The translations under genes and the position numbers were made by a program. Shown here piece after piece: positions 28,512 to 37,019 of a stretch of 64,000 nt of DNA. The notes under the pieces are model-generated. The model saw nothing but the letters and a program-made list of their open reading frames with translations, was not told the DNA's origin and did no database searches. Within the stretch, counting starts at the first letter, position 1, and every line of letters starts with the position of its first letter. This DNA comes from Bacillota bacterium (GTDB lineage Bacteria; Bacillota; Clostridia; Christensenellales; Aristaeellaceae): assembly GCA_030057655.1 (NCBI GenBank), contig JASGUQ010000023.1, positions 62,001 through 126,000 of the forward strand. The letters run 5' to 3'.

Positions 28512-29277
28512 AATCAATCACCTGAAAAAAGTGTATAACCCCGGTACGGTCAGGGAACTTTGCCTGTTTGAGGATTTCAGCATGAAGGTGCCGGAAGGGC
28601 AGTTCGTATCCATCATCGGATCAAACGGCTCCGGGAAAACCAGCCTGTTAAACCTGATTTGCGGCTCCATCACGCCTGACAAAGGGCAGATCCTGATCGA
28701 CGGGAAGGACATCACCAGGATGCCGGAGTTTAGGCGATTAAAGCGCATCGGCCGCATCCACCAAAACCCCGCCGTGGGAACCTGCGCCAATATGAGCATC
28801 CTTGAAAACCTGTCCCTGGCCAGCCACAAAGATCAGAAAATGAACCTTCTCCCCGGCGTTGACCGCAAGGAGAAGGAGCGCTTTCAGGAAATGCTAAGGC
28901 CGCTTGGCCTGGGGCTTGAGAACATGCTGGAGGCCAAGTGCGGCACCCTCTCCGGCGGCCAGCGCCAGGCCCTGGCCATGGTGATGAGCGTGATGACGCC
29001 GATCGACTTTTTGATCCTGGATGAGCATACGGCGGCGCTTGACCCCAAGACCAGCGATCTGATCATGCATTTGACCCAGGAAGTGGTGGCTGAGAAAAAG
29101 CTGACCGCGCTGATGGTGACCCACAACCTGCGCTACGCGATCGAGTATGGCGACAGGCTGGTGATGATGCATCAGGGCGGGATCGTTCTGGACAAGGCGG
29201 GGGAAGAAAAACAAAAGACCAAGTTGGAGGACGTGCTGGATCTGTTTACGCAGATCAGCATCGAGCTTGGAAACTGA
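28504..29277 (+). CDS. trpZ: ABC transporter ATPase (TrpZ-like, COG1101 type)
   Basis: A 257-residue ABC ATPase. Walker A is GSNGSGKTS, the signature LSGGQRQALAMVM, and Walker B reads FLILDEHTAALDP, with His instead of the common Pro after the Glu, a trait of this family. The start overlaps the permease gene, showing tight coupling. It energises the predicted tryptophan transporter. The transcript appears to end soon after; no clear terminator was found in the 87 bases before the next gene. Confidence 0.88.
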   Translation: MLEINHLKKVYNPGTVRELCLFEDFSMKVPEGQFVSIIGSNGSGKTSLLNLICGSITPDKGQILIDGKDITRMPEFRRLKRIGRIHQNPAVGTCANMSILENLSLASHKDQKMNLLPGVDRKEKERFQEMLRPLGLGLENMLEAKCGTLSGGQRQALAMVMSVMTPIDFLILDEHTAALDPKTSDLIMHLTQEVVAEKKLTALMVTHNLRYAIEYGDRLVMMHQGGIVLDKAGEEKQKTKLEDVLDLFTQISIELGN

Positions 29278-29364
29278 TACGCCATGGATTGCATTCATTC
29301 AAAAACCCTTTATGATGGTTTTGGCTGAACACAAGCATGAAAAGATAGTTGAAAGGATTCTTCA

Positions 29365-30966
29365 TTGATACGTTTCAGTAACCTCGCTGTTTTGCCCGGG
29401 CAGGATGAGCAGGATGCCCTGAAAATGGCATTGAAAAAGCTCAGACTGAAGCCCGAACAGGTGAATCATTTCAGGGTCAGCAGAAAAAGCATCGACGCGC
29501 GGGACAAAAGCCGCGTCCGGGTCATCTACAGCCTTGACATTGATCTGAAGGCGGATGAGGACAGGCTGATCCAGGTTTATGGGAAAATTGGCGTGAGCAG
29601 AGCGCCTGCGAAAGTTTCTTTCAGCGTAGCAGCGTCAAAAATGAATTTTCGTCCTGTGGTGGTCGGCCTTGGGCCCTGCGGGCTGTTTTCGGCGCTGTAT
29701 TTGGCCATGGCCGGTCTGCGCCCGGTGGTTTTAGAGCGCGGCAAGCCTGTGAGCGAGCGCGGACGAAGCGTGAACCTGCTGACTTCAAAAGGGATCCTGG
29801 ATGAGGAAAGCAACCTGCAATTTGGGGAAGGCGGCGCGGGCGCTTTTTCAGACGGAAAACTGACGACCGGCATCAAGGACAGCAAGGTTAGGGACGTGCT
29901 GGAGCTGCTGGTTCGCTATGGCGCGCCTGAAAGCCTGCTGTATGAGCAGCGGCCGCACATCGGAACGGACAAACTGCCCAAGGTGGTCAGCCGGATCCGC
30001 CAGGAGATCGAGCGCCTGGGCGGAAGCGTGCTGTTTAACGCGAAGCTGACCGGCCTGATGATCAAAGACGGGCATGTTCAGGGCGTGTCCTATGTTCAAA
30101 ACGGCGAACAAAATGAGCTGGGCACAAAGGCTGTGATCTTGGCGATCGGCCATTCGGCAAGGGACACGCAAAAAATCCTGTTCCGTCAGGGAATGGAATT
30201 AAAGCCCAAGCCCTTTTCAATGGGCGTGCGCATTGAGCATCCCCAGGAACTGATCAATGAGGCGCAGTACGGCGCCGCTTACCCGCTGCTGCCTCCGGCC
30301 GAATATCACCTGGCGCACAAGCTCCGGGACGGCCGGGGCGCCTACTCCTTTTGCATGTGTCCGGGCGGGAAGGTGATGGCGGCAGCCAGCGAGGAAGGCG
30401 GGGTGTGCGTCAACGGCATGAGCAACTCCAGGCGGGATTTTGAAAACGCCAACGCAGCCCTGCTGGTCGAGGTGAGAACATCTGATTACTTCAGGGACAA
30501 CGACCCGCTGAGCGGGTTTGAATACCAGAAAAAGTTTGAACGCCTGGCTTATGACCTGGGCGGCGGAGGCTTCAAGGCGCCCTATCAACTGGCCGGGGAC
30601 TTTATGCAAGATGTTTTGTCCTCATCCCCTGGCAGCGTCCGGCCCAGTTACCGCCCGGGCGTTACCCCGGCCCTTTTAAAGGACGCGCTGCCTTTGTTTG
30701 TAACAGAAGGCTTAAAAGAAGCGCTGAGCGCTTTTGACCGGAAAATCAAGGGGTTTCTGTTGCAGGACGCGGTAATAACCGGGGTGGAGACCCGTTCCTC
30801 CTGCCCGATTCAGGCCTTCAGGGACGGCTCCTTCCAGTCAAACATTAAAGGGCTTTTTCCGGCCGGTGAAGGCGCGGGGAGGGCGGGCGGCATCATGTCC
30901 GCGGCTGTGGACGGATTAAACGCCGCGCAGGCGATGGTTGACCTGTTTCAAATCGCAGGGGTATAA
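29365..30966 (+). CDS. FAD-dependent oxidoreductase (COG2509-like)
   Basis: A 533-residue flavoprotein. The start is probably TTG, with AAAGGA a few bases upstream. The N-terminal ~90 residues form a small separate domain (LKMALKKLRLKPEQVNHFRV). A dinucleotide-binding GLGPCGLFSALYLAMAGL follows, then ERG, and QFGEGGAGAFSDGKLTTG, a hallmark of COG2509 dehydrogenases. The C-terminus ends GEGAGRAGGIMSAAVDGL, the second FAD contact. These are widespread in Clostridia with no settled substrate. No partner gene suggests one here. Confidence 0.88.
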   Translation: MIRFSNLAVLPGQDEQDALKMALKKLRLKPEQVNHFRVSRKSIDARDKSRVRVIYSLDIDLKADEDRLIQVYGKIGVSRAPAKVSFSVAASKMNFRPVVVGLGPCGLFSALYLAMAGLRPVVLERGKPVSERGRSVNLLTSKGILDEESNLQFGEGGAGAFSDGKLTTGIKDSKVRDVLELLVRYGAPESLLYEQRPHIGTDKLPKVVSRIRQEIERLGGSVLFNAKLTGLMIKDGHVQGVSYVQNGEQNELGTKAVILAIGHSARDTQKILFRQGMELKPKPFSMGVRIEHPQELINEAQYGAAYPLLPPAEYHLAHKLRDGRGAYSFCMCPGGKVMAAASEEGGVCVNGMSNSRRDFENANAALLVEVRTSDYFRDNDPLSGFEYQKKFERLAYDLGGGGFKAPYQLAGDFMQDVLSSSPGSVRPSYRPGVTPALLKDALPLFVTEGLKEALSAFDRKIKGFLLQDAVITGVETRSSCPIQAFRDGSFQSNIKGLFPAGEGAGRAGGIMSAAVDGLNAAQAMVDLFQIAGV

Positions 30967-31019
30967 TCGCAAAGAAAACATAGGATGAAACATGACAAGA
31001 ATGATGAAGTTTGGATAAC

Positions 31020-32180
31020 ATGAAGAAGAGCGGCAATCAGCGGTTTCAGGAAGGTCTTTACCGGGTTTTGAGGGTTTTGCTTCTCCCTGCTTTTACCTTT
31101 TTGTTTAAAGCAAAGGCGGACAAAAGCCCTGTTATTCAGCCGCCTTTTATGGTTGTTGCGAACCATGTGACCGACTATGATTTCTTTTATCCGGCCAAGG
31201 TCATCAGGCAGCCCCTGGGTTTTGTGGTGGGCGAAGGCCTCCTCCAAAACAGATGGTTAAGGAAACTGCTGATCGACGGCCTGGGCTGCATCAGCAAACG
31301 CAAGGCCACCAAAGACATCCATACTGTATCCGCGATTTTCAGGCGGCTGAAAAATGGCCGCAGCGTTTGCCTGTTTGTTGAGGGAAACACGACCTTTGAC
31401 GGGGTAACCGGCCCCTTCTCCCCCGCGATCGGAAAATTGTTCGGCCTGGTTGACGCGGGGCTTGTGACCCTCAGGATCGAAGGCGGTTATTTTTTGAAGC
31501 CGCGCTGGGGAAAAGGGCTGCGCAGGGGGAAAACCGCCTGCCGGATCGTGAATGTCTATACCAAAGAAGAATTAAAAAGCAAAAACGCGGATGAGGTCAA
31601 CGCGATTTTGAAAAAAGATCTTTTTGAAGACGCTTACCTCAGGCAGGAAAGCATGCCTGTTCGCTACAAAAGCCGCAGGAAAGCGGAAGGGATCGAACAC
31701 GCGGCCTACCTCTGCCCTGTGTGTGAGGCTCAAAGCAGCATTTATGGCAAGAAAAATCAGGTGATCTGCAACGAATGCGGGACAGAAGCGGAGTTTACCG
31801 ATTTTGGCTTTATTGAGGGCGGCTTTCCCCACAAAACATTGAGGGAATGGCTGTCCTGGCAGAGGGAGCAGCTCAAATCCAAAATGGCTTCCGCAGAAAA
31901 CCCGCTTTTGCTCTCTGATGAGCGCCAGACCTTGTTCATGCCGGATGAGCAGGGAAAAATGAGAACAAAGGCTGAGGGGAAAATGCTGATGGACAGGGAA
32001 ACCTTGAGCATCGGGGATTTTGCTGTCAAAATCAAAGACATCGCGGGGCTTGAAATCTACCGCAAGAATGTGATTCAATTCTCAACAATGGACGGACAGT
32101 ACTGTCAAACGGGAAAAACAGCCGGATTGAACGCGCTGAAATACCGTGATCTTTACGAAATCATCAAGGCAGGTGACTGA
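31020..32180 (+). CDS. 1-acyl-glycerol-3-phosphate acyltransferase-like protein with C-terminal zinc ribbon
   Basis: A protein of about 386 residues; a TTG nine bases upstream is an alternative start, as neither has a strong ribosome site. The first half is a PlsC-type acyltransferase: NHVTDYDFF gives the HX4D catalytic motif and LFVEGNTTFDG stands for the FPEGT region. The second half has two CxxC pairs (CPVC and CNEC, 22 residues apart), a zinc ribbon not found in ordinary PlsC. It probably acylates lysophosphatidate or a related lipid at the membrane. The ribbon's purpose is unknown. It follows the FAD protein by about 50 bases. Confidence 0.75.
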   Translation: MKKSGNQRFQEGLYRVLRVLLLPAFTFLFKAKADKSPVIQPPFMVVANHVTDYDFFYPAKVIRQPLGFVVGEGLLQNRWLRKLLIDGLGCISKRKATKDIHTVSAIFRRLKNGRSVCLFVEGNTTFDGVTGPFSPAIGKLFGLVDAGLVTLRIEGGYFLKPRWGKGLRRGKTACRIVNVYTKEELKSKNADEVNAILKKDLFEDAYLRQESMPVRYKSRRKAEGIEHAAYLCPVCEAQSSIYGKKNQVICNECGTEAEFTDFGFIEGGFPHKTLREWLSWQREQLKSKMASAENPLLLSDERQTLFMPDEQGKMRTKAEGKMLMDRETLSIGDFAVKIKDIAGLEIYRKNVIQFSTMDGQYCQTGKTAGLNALKYRDLYEIIKAGD

Positions 32181-32181
32181 A

Positions 32182-33558
32182 ATGGATTTTACCAGCGCAA
32201 ACCACGGGCTATGGGACGTTTTTATCTGGGGCGGCATCATCGCCTCTCTGCTGCTTTTGGCCAATGTGCTGACTCGCAAAGTGAACTTTATCAGGAACAG
32301 CCTGATGCCTGTGGCGGCCCTGGCCGGCTTTATCCTGCTGGCGCTGCGCTCAACGGGCCTGTTAAAGTTTCCCGCTGAAATACTGGAAATGATCACCTAC
32401 CACAGCATCGCCATCGGCTTTATTTCCATGTCGCTTCGGACGACCAAGACCGAGGTGAAAGGCAAGTTCGCCTTTCAGTCGGGCGCCCTGATCGTATCCA
32501 CCTACCTGGTGCAGGCCATCGCCGGGCTTATCATCTCGGTATCCCTGTACTTTACGGTGATGCCCACCCTGTTTCCAGCATCCGGGATTCTTTTGCCAAT
32601 GGCTTTTGGCCAGGGCCCGGGCCAGGCAAACAACGTCGGCAGCACCTATGAGGCCCTGGGTTTTGTGGGCGGGCGTTCCTTCGGGCTGTCCTTGGCCGCG
32701 GTGGGCTATCTGGTCGCCTGCGTGGTGGGCATCTGGTACACAAGAAGGGTTTTAAAAAAGCGCGGCGTCACGAAGGTGGAAACCAAGATCGTATCCGGCT
32801 CCACGGTGACCGAAGTCTTTCAGGAAGCCAATGAAGTCCCTCTGTCTGAATCCATCGACAGGCTGTCCATCCAGATCGCGCTGATCCTGATTGCCTATCT
32901 CGTGACCTTCCTGATCACAGACGGGATCACCCGGCTGATCGTTTCGGTTGCGCCCGGCGCCGGGAAAACCTTGTCTTCGCTGTTCTGGGGTTTTAACTTC
33001 ATCACCGGCTCCCTGGTCGCCATGGGCACGCGCTCCATCATTTCCAAACTGAGAAAGAGCGGGGTGATGCAAAGGCAATACCAGAACAATTACCTGCTCA
33101 ACCGCATTTCCGGCCTGGCCTTTGACCTGATGATCGTCGCCGGCATCGCTTCCATTGATATCTATGAGTTGAAAGGGCTGGTCCTCCCCTTTGTTCTGAT
33201 GTCCCTGGCAGGCGCGATTATTACTTACATTTATCTGAAATGGACCGTCCAGCGCCTGTCCCCCGGGTACGCGGATGAAAGCTTTATCGCGATGTACGGC
33301 ATGCTGACGGGCACCATTTCCTCCGGCATCCTGCCCCTGAGGCAAATTGACCCGGAGTTCAAGACCCCGGCTTCCGACCAACTGGTGGTGGGCAGCGGCA
33401 CCGCGATCATCTTTGGCGCGCCGATTCTGGTGCTGATCGGCATCGCGCCCAACTCCATCGCCATGCTGATGCTGACCATTGCGCTGTGCGCCATTTATCT
33501 GGCGGCGCTGGTCTACTTTATCATCGGCAAAAGCCTGCCTTTTGCAAAGAAAAAGTAA
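32182..33558 (+). CDS. gltS: Sodium:glutamate symporter, GltS family
   Basis: A 458-residue integral membrane protein with about ten to twelve spans. The family signature AFGQGPGQANNVG is present near residue 143, in the re-entrant loop that forms the substrate path; a second glycine-rich loop occurs in the inverted repeat. GltS takes up glutamate with Na+. It begins one base after the acyltransferase stop, so it is co-transcribed with it. Several C-terminal features (SSGILPLRQIDPE) also suit divergent GltS relatives, so the substrate is less sure than the family. Confidence 0.8.
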   Translation: MDFTSANHGLWDVFIWGGIIASLLLLANVLTRKVNFIRNSLMPVAALAGFILLALRSTGLLKFPAEILEMITYHSIAIGFISMSLRTTKTEVKGKFAFQSGALIVSTYLVQAIAGLIISVSLYFTVMPTLFPASGILLPMAFGQGPGQANNVGSTYEALGFVGGRSFGLSLAAVGYLVACVVGIWYTRRVLKKRGVTKVETKIVSGSTVTEVFQEANEVPLSESIDRLSIQIALILIAYLVTFLITDGITRLIVSVAPGAGKTLSSLFWGFNFITGSLVAMGTRSIISKLRKSGVMQRQYQNNYLLNRISGLAFDLMIVAGIASIDIYELKGLVLPFVLMSLAGAIITYIYLKWTVQRLSPGYADESFIAMYGMLTGTISSGILPLRQIDPEFKTPASDQLVVGSGTAIIFGAPILVLIGIAPNSIAMLMLTIALCAIYLAALVYFIIGKSLPFAKKK

Positions 33559-33688
33559 ACGGCCCAATCTGGAAGCAGTTTTAAAGCCCAAGAACCAGCT
33601 CCCCTGCTTATCCGCGTTGTCTTATGTTGATGCCCGGCTTGGGAAATCCATGTGTCATTTGTCAAAATTGTACTGTGTTTGCATTGGT

Positions 33689-33706
33689 ATTGCATTTTAA
33701 TGCAAT
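33689..33706. promoter_or_regulatory. Perfect inverted repeat ATTGCATT-TT-AATGCAAT
   Basis: An 8-base perfect palindrome that covers the -35 hexamer of the promoter for the second Liv operon. A further half-site TTTGCATT lies about 10 bases upstream. The position suits a repressor. Confidence 0.6.
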
Positions 33707-33718
33707 CAAGAGTAAAAT
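33690..33718 (+). promoter_or_regulatory. Sigma-A promoter of the second Liv-type operon
   Basis: TTGCAT (33690-33695), 17-base spacer, TAAAAT (33713-33718), about 60 bases before the SBP start codon. Confidence 0.7.
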
Positions 33719-33780
33719 TAGTATAGTATCCGCCAAGGCAGAGGGCCTGTGGCGGCACAAAAATACAGGAGGGATATTTC

Positions 33781-34968
33781 ATGAAAAAACTGGTAGCAAT
33801 CGTCCTGGCACTGATGCTTGTTCTGCCCGTGTTCGCTACGGGTGAAGAATACGCAGGCACCATCACCATCGGCATTTTTGAGCCTGCCTCGGGTGACAAC
33901 GGCCCTGGCGGCAAGCAGGAGACCCTGGGCATGTATTATGCCCACTCTCTGGTCAACACCGTTGATTTAAACGGCAAACTCTACAAAATCGAACTCGTCG
34001 AGGTCGACAACCAGACCTCCGCCGACAAAGCGCCCGCAGCCGCTCAGACCCTGGTGAGCCGCAACGTGAACGTGGTGCTGGGCTCCTATGGCTCCGGCGC
34101 CTCCATGGCCGGATCCCCCATCTTTGAAGCGGCCGGCATCCCCGCCATCGGCGTGTCCTGCACCAACCCTGCCGTGACGCTGGGCTCTCCCCTGTACTGG
34201 CGCATCTGCTACACCGACGACTTCCAGGGCGATGTGCTGGCCAACTTCGCTTACAATGACCTGGGCATCAGCACCGCTTACACCCTCAACATGCTGGGTG
34301 AGGACTACGGCGCCGGTCTGGTGAACTACTTCACCAAGGCCTTTGAGAAACTGGGCGGTTCCGTGGTTGCGGACACCTTCCCGGAGGGGACCTCTGATTT
34401 CTCCGCCTACCTGCAAAACGCGGCCAACTTTGGCTCCGGCGTCATCTTCTCCCCCTCATCCACCGTGTATGCCTCGCTGCTCCTGGGCCAGGCCGCCAGC
34501 ATGAAGCTGGAAGTTCCCTTTGTGGCCGGCGACACCTGGGCCTCCTCCGTTATCCTGCAGGCGGTGCAGAACACCGACACCAAGGTGTACTTCTCCGACT
34601 TCTATGATGAAAACAACAAGGATGCGACCGAGATCTCCAAGGAGTTTGTGACCGGGTTCAAGGCCTGGCTGAACGCCAGCCCCCAGAACCTCACCAACAA
34701 CGGCGGGAATGACATCATCGCCGCGGTTTCCGCCCTTGGTTATGACGCCTACATGACAGCCATTGAAGCCATCAAGAAGACCGAGACCGGCTCCGCCGCT
34801 GAGATCGCGGCCGCGCTGCCCGGGGTTGAATATGAAGGCGTGACCGGCAAGATCGTGTTTGACGAAAACGGCGACGCGAAGAAAGACATCGCCTACATCA
34901 AGATCGCGGACACCGAAAAACTTGACTACATCTTCGTCACCACAACCAGCATCGACACTGAAGAATAA
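33781..34968 (+). CDS. Liv-type ABC transporter substrate-binding protein, system 2
   Basis: A 395-residue exported binding protein. The signal peptide MKKLVAIVLALMLVLPV is cut near FA-TGEE, with no lipobox Cys. TITIGIFEPASGDNGPGG and ITIGIFEP mark the first strand of the Leu/Ile/Val-binding fold, and ELVEVDNQTSADKAPAAAQTL is the second conserved region, where family members bind the ligand's amino acid moiety. It starts behind GGAGGG. The length is typical of LivJ/LivK. Together with the four downstream genes it makes a complete importer, likely for branched-chain or related amino acids. Confidence 0.92.
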   Translation: MKKLVAIVLALMLVLPVFATGEEYAGTITIGIFEPASGDNGPGGKQETLGMYYAHSLVNTVDLNGKLYKIELVEVDNQTSADKAPAAAQTLVSRNVNVVLGSYGSGASMAGSPIFEAAGIPAIGVSCTNPAVTLGSPLYWRICYTDDFQGDVLANFAYNDLGISTAYTLNMLGEDYGAGLVNYFTKAFEKLGGSVVADTFPEGTSDFSAYLQNAANFGSGVIFSPSSTVYASLLLGQAASMKLEVPFVAGDTWASSVILQAVQNTDTKVYFSDFYDENNKDATEISKEFVTGFKAWLNASPQNLTNNGGNDIIAAVSALGYDAYMTAIEAIKKTETGSAAEIAAALPGVEYEGVTGKIVFDENGDAKKDIAYIKIADTEKLDYIFVTTTSIDTEE

Positions 34969-34984
34969 AAAAGATCCACTTTTT

Positions 34985-35033
34985 GACAGGGGCGCTGCGT
35001 GGCCGCGCGAAAGCAAAGCGCAGCGCCCCTGTC
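34985..35033 (+). other. Perfect 15-base hairpin between SBP and permease genes
   Basis: GACAGGGGCGCTGCG (34985-34999) pairs without mismatch with CGCAGCGCCCCTGTC (35019-35033). No T run follows. Such stems after binding-protein genes block 3' decay and lower downstream expression, so that binding protein exceeds permease. Confidence 0.75.
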
Positions 35034-35057
35034 ATGTGAGACAGGAGGGGCGGTTTC

Positions 35058-35942
35058 GTGGAATGGCTTGAACGCTTTTTCCCATATATCCTGGCAGGCC
35101 TTTCAGTTGGCGGGCAATACGCGCTGATCGCGATTGGCTATACGATGGTCTACGGCATTCTAAGGCTGATCAACTTCGCTCACGGGGACATTTTCACCGT
35201 GGCGGGTTTTATTATGGTGTACATGTCTGCCACCATGCCCCTGTATATCTCCATTCCGCTGACCATCATCCTGACAGTCCTGCTCGGGTTTACGGTTGAG
35301 CGGGTGGCGTACAAGCCGCTGCGGGAAGCGCCCAGGATGTCCATCATGATCTCCGCCATCGGCATGAGCTACCTGCTTCAAAACCTGATGTGGTATGTGA
35401 CAGGCGGGCTGGCCAAGCAGTACCCGGTCATCCCTTTTATTTCTGACTCCATTGTTGTTTGGGTCACGACCACCAAGATTGTCACCCTGGTCACCCCGGT
35501 GCTGACCATTGTCCTGGTGATCCTGCTGCAGCAGCTGATCCACCACACCAAACTGGGCATGGCCATGCGCGCGGTTTCCCGCGACTTTGAAACAGCCAAA
35601 CTGATGGGCATCCAGATCAACAGCGTGATTTCCGCCACCTTCATCATCGGCTCCTTCCTGGCCGCGGTGGGCTCGCTTTTGTATTTCAGCAACTATCCCA
35701 CCGTGACGCCCACCGTGGGCGCGATGCCCGGGCTGAAGGCCTTTGTGGCCGCTGTCTTTGGCGGCATCGGATCAATACCCGGCGCGGTGATCGGCGCTTT
35801 AATCATCGGCGTCAGCGAAAACCTGATCAAAGCCCTGGGCTACTCCACCTTTTCAGACGCCTTCACCTTCGCTCTGCTGATCTTTATCCTTTTGGCCAAA
35901 CCGACCGGCTTGTTTGGTGAAAAGATCATCGACAAGGTGTAA
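35058..35942 (+). CDS. Liv-type ABC transporter permease (LivH), system 2
   Basis: A 294-residue permease with about eight spans. It uses a GTG start at 35058, 7 bases after GGAGGGG. The early GGQYALIAIGYTMVYGILRLINFAHGD is a strong LivH signature, and TKLGMAMRAVSRDFETAKLMGI is the ATPase-docking loop. It forms a heterodimer with LivM. It is more classic in sequence than the LivH of system 1. Confidence 0.95.
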   Translation: MEWLERFFPYILAGLSVGGQYALIAIGYTMVYGILRLINFAHGDIFTVAGFIMVYMSATMPLYISIPLTIILTVLLGFTVERVAYKPLREAPRMSIMISAIGMSYLLQNLMWYVTGGLAKQYPVIPFISDSIVVWVTTTKIVTLVTPVLTIVLVILLQQLIHHTKLGMAMRAVSRDFETAKLMGIQINSVISATFIIGSFLAAVGSLLYFSNYPTVTPTVGAMPGLKAFVAAVFGGIGSIPGAVIGALIIGVSENLIKALGYSTFSDAFTFALLIFILLAKPTGLFGEKIIDKV

Positions 35943-35951
35943 GGGGAGGGT

Positions 35952-37019
35952 ATGATGAAAACAAATAAATTATCCTGGATGATCGCCTTTGTGCTCCTGG
36001 CTCTCATGTTTGCGGGGCTTTATGTTTTGGAGCAAACGCTGCCCCCGACCACCATGCTGTTCACGATCTTAAAAAAGAGCGTCATCTACGCGCTGATCGC
36101 CGTATCCATGAACCTGCTTAACGGGTTTACAGGCTTGTTTTCTCTTGGGCAGGCTGGTTTCATGGTGGTTGGCGCCTATACCTTCGCGATCCTCACCATA
36201 CCGGTTCAACACCGGGCCATGGTTTACCAATATTATGACGGGGGCATCGTTCAGTTCGCGCTGCCAGCCGCTCTTGGAATCCTGGCTGCCGGCGCTGTGG
36301 CCGCTGTCTTCGCCTTTCTGGTGGGTCTGCCCGTCTTAAGGCTCAAAAGCGACTACCTGGCCATCGCGACCCTGGGGTTTGCGGAGATCATCCGCGCCTT
36401 TATCCAGTATGAGGGCCTGGGGCCGCTCACCAACGGATCCAACCTCCTGCGGCGCTTTCCCACCTTCACAGGGATTATCCCTCCCTTCGCGATCGTCGCC
36501 TTCTGCATTTTTATCATCGTGATGCTGATCCATTCAACCTATGGCCGGGCCCTGAAAGCCATCCGGGATGATGAGACGGCCGCGGAAGCCATGGGCATCA
36601 ACCTGTTTTTCCATAAACAGCTGTCCTTTGTGATCTCCTCCTTTTTCGCAGGCGTTGCCGGAGCGCTCCTGGCCATGTATCAGGGATCCATCCAGGCCGC
36701 TTCCTTTAAATCCTCCATGACCTATGAAATTCTGCTGATCGTGGTCATCGGCGGCATGGGCTCCATCTCAGGCTCCATTCTGGCCAGCTTCCTCTTCATC
36801 GCTTCCAGCGAGTGGTGGCTGCGCTTTCTGGACAATGAGCTGTTCATCGGCACATTTAAGGTGCCGCTGCTGCGCTCGGGATTCAGGGTTGTGGTCTTCT
36901 CCGTCATCATCATGGCTGTGGTGCTGTTTTACCGCAGGGGGATCATGGGCGACCGGGAGTTTAACCTGAGGTTTTTGACCAGAGGGCGCTCAAAAGCGAA
37001 GGAGCGGAAAAATGGCTGA
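35952..37019 (+). CDS. Liv-type ABC transporter permease (LivM), system 2
   Basis: A 355-residue permease with about nine spans. GFTGLFSLGQAGFMVVGAY is the LivM signature and YGRALKAIRDDETAAEAMGI the coupling loop. Two adjacent ATGs at 35952 and 35955 could serve as the start, behind GGGGAGGG. It overlaps the LivG start by eight bases, and ends in a basic cytoplasmic tail (RGRSKAKERKNG). Unlike system 1, permease and ATPase are separate genes here. Confidence 0.95.
   Translation: MMKTNKLSWMIAFVLLALMFAGLYVLEQTLPPTTMLFTILKKSVIYALIAVSMNLLNGFTGLFSLGQAGFMVVGAYTFAILTIPVQHRAMVYQYYDGGIVQFALPAALGILAAGAVAAVFAFLVGLPVLRLKSDYLAIATLGFAEIIRAFIQYEGLGPLTNGSNLLRRFPTFTGIIPPFAIVAFCIFIIVMLIHSTYGRALKAIRDDETAAEAMGINLFFHKQLSFVISSFFAGVAGALLAMYQGSIQAASFKSSMTYEILLIVVIGGMGSISGSILASFLFIASSEWWLRFLDNELFIGTFKVPLLRSGFRVVVFSVIIMAVVLFYRRGIMGDREFNLRFLTRGRSKAKERKNG

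Noticed and set aside
32752..33591. 279-codon minus-strand frame over gltS
   Set aside because: Antisense of transmembrane codons; no ribosome site or homology.
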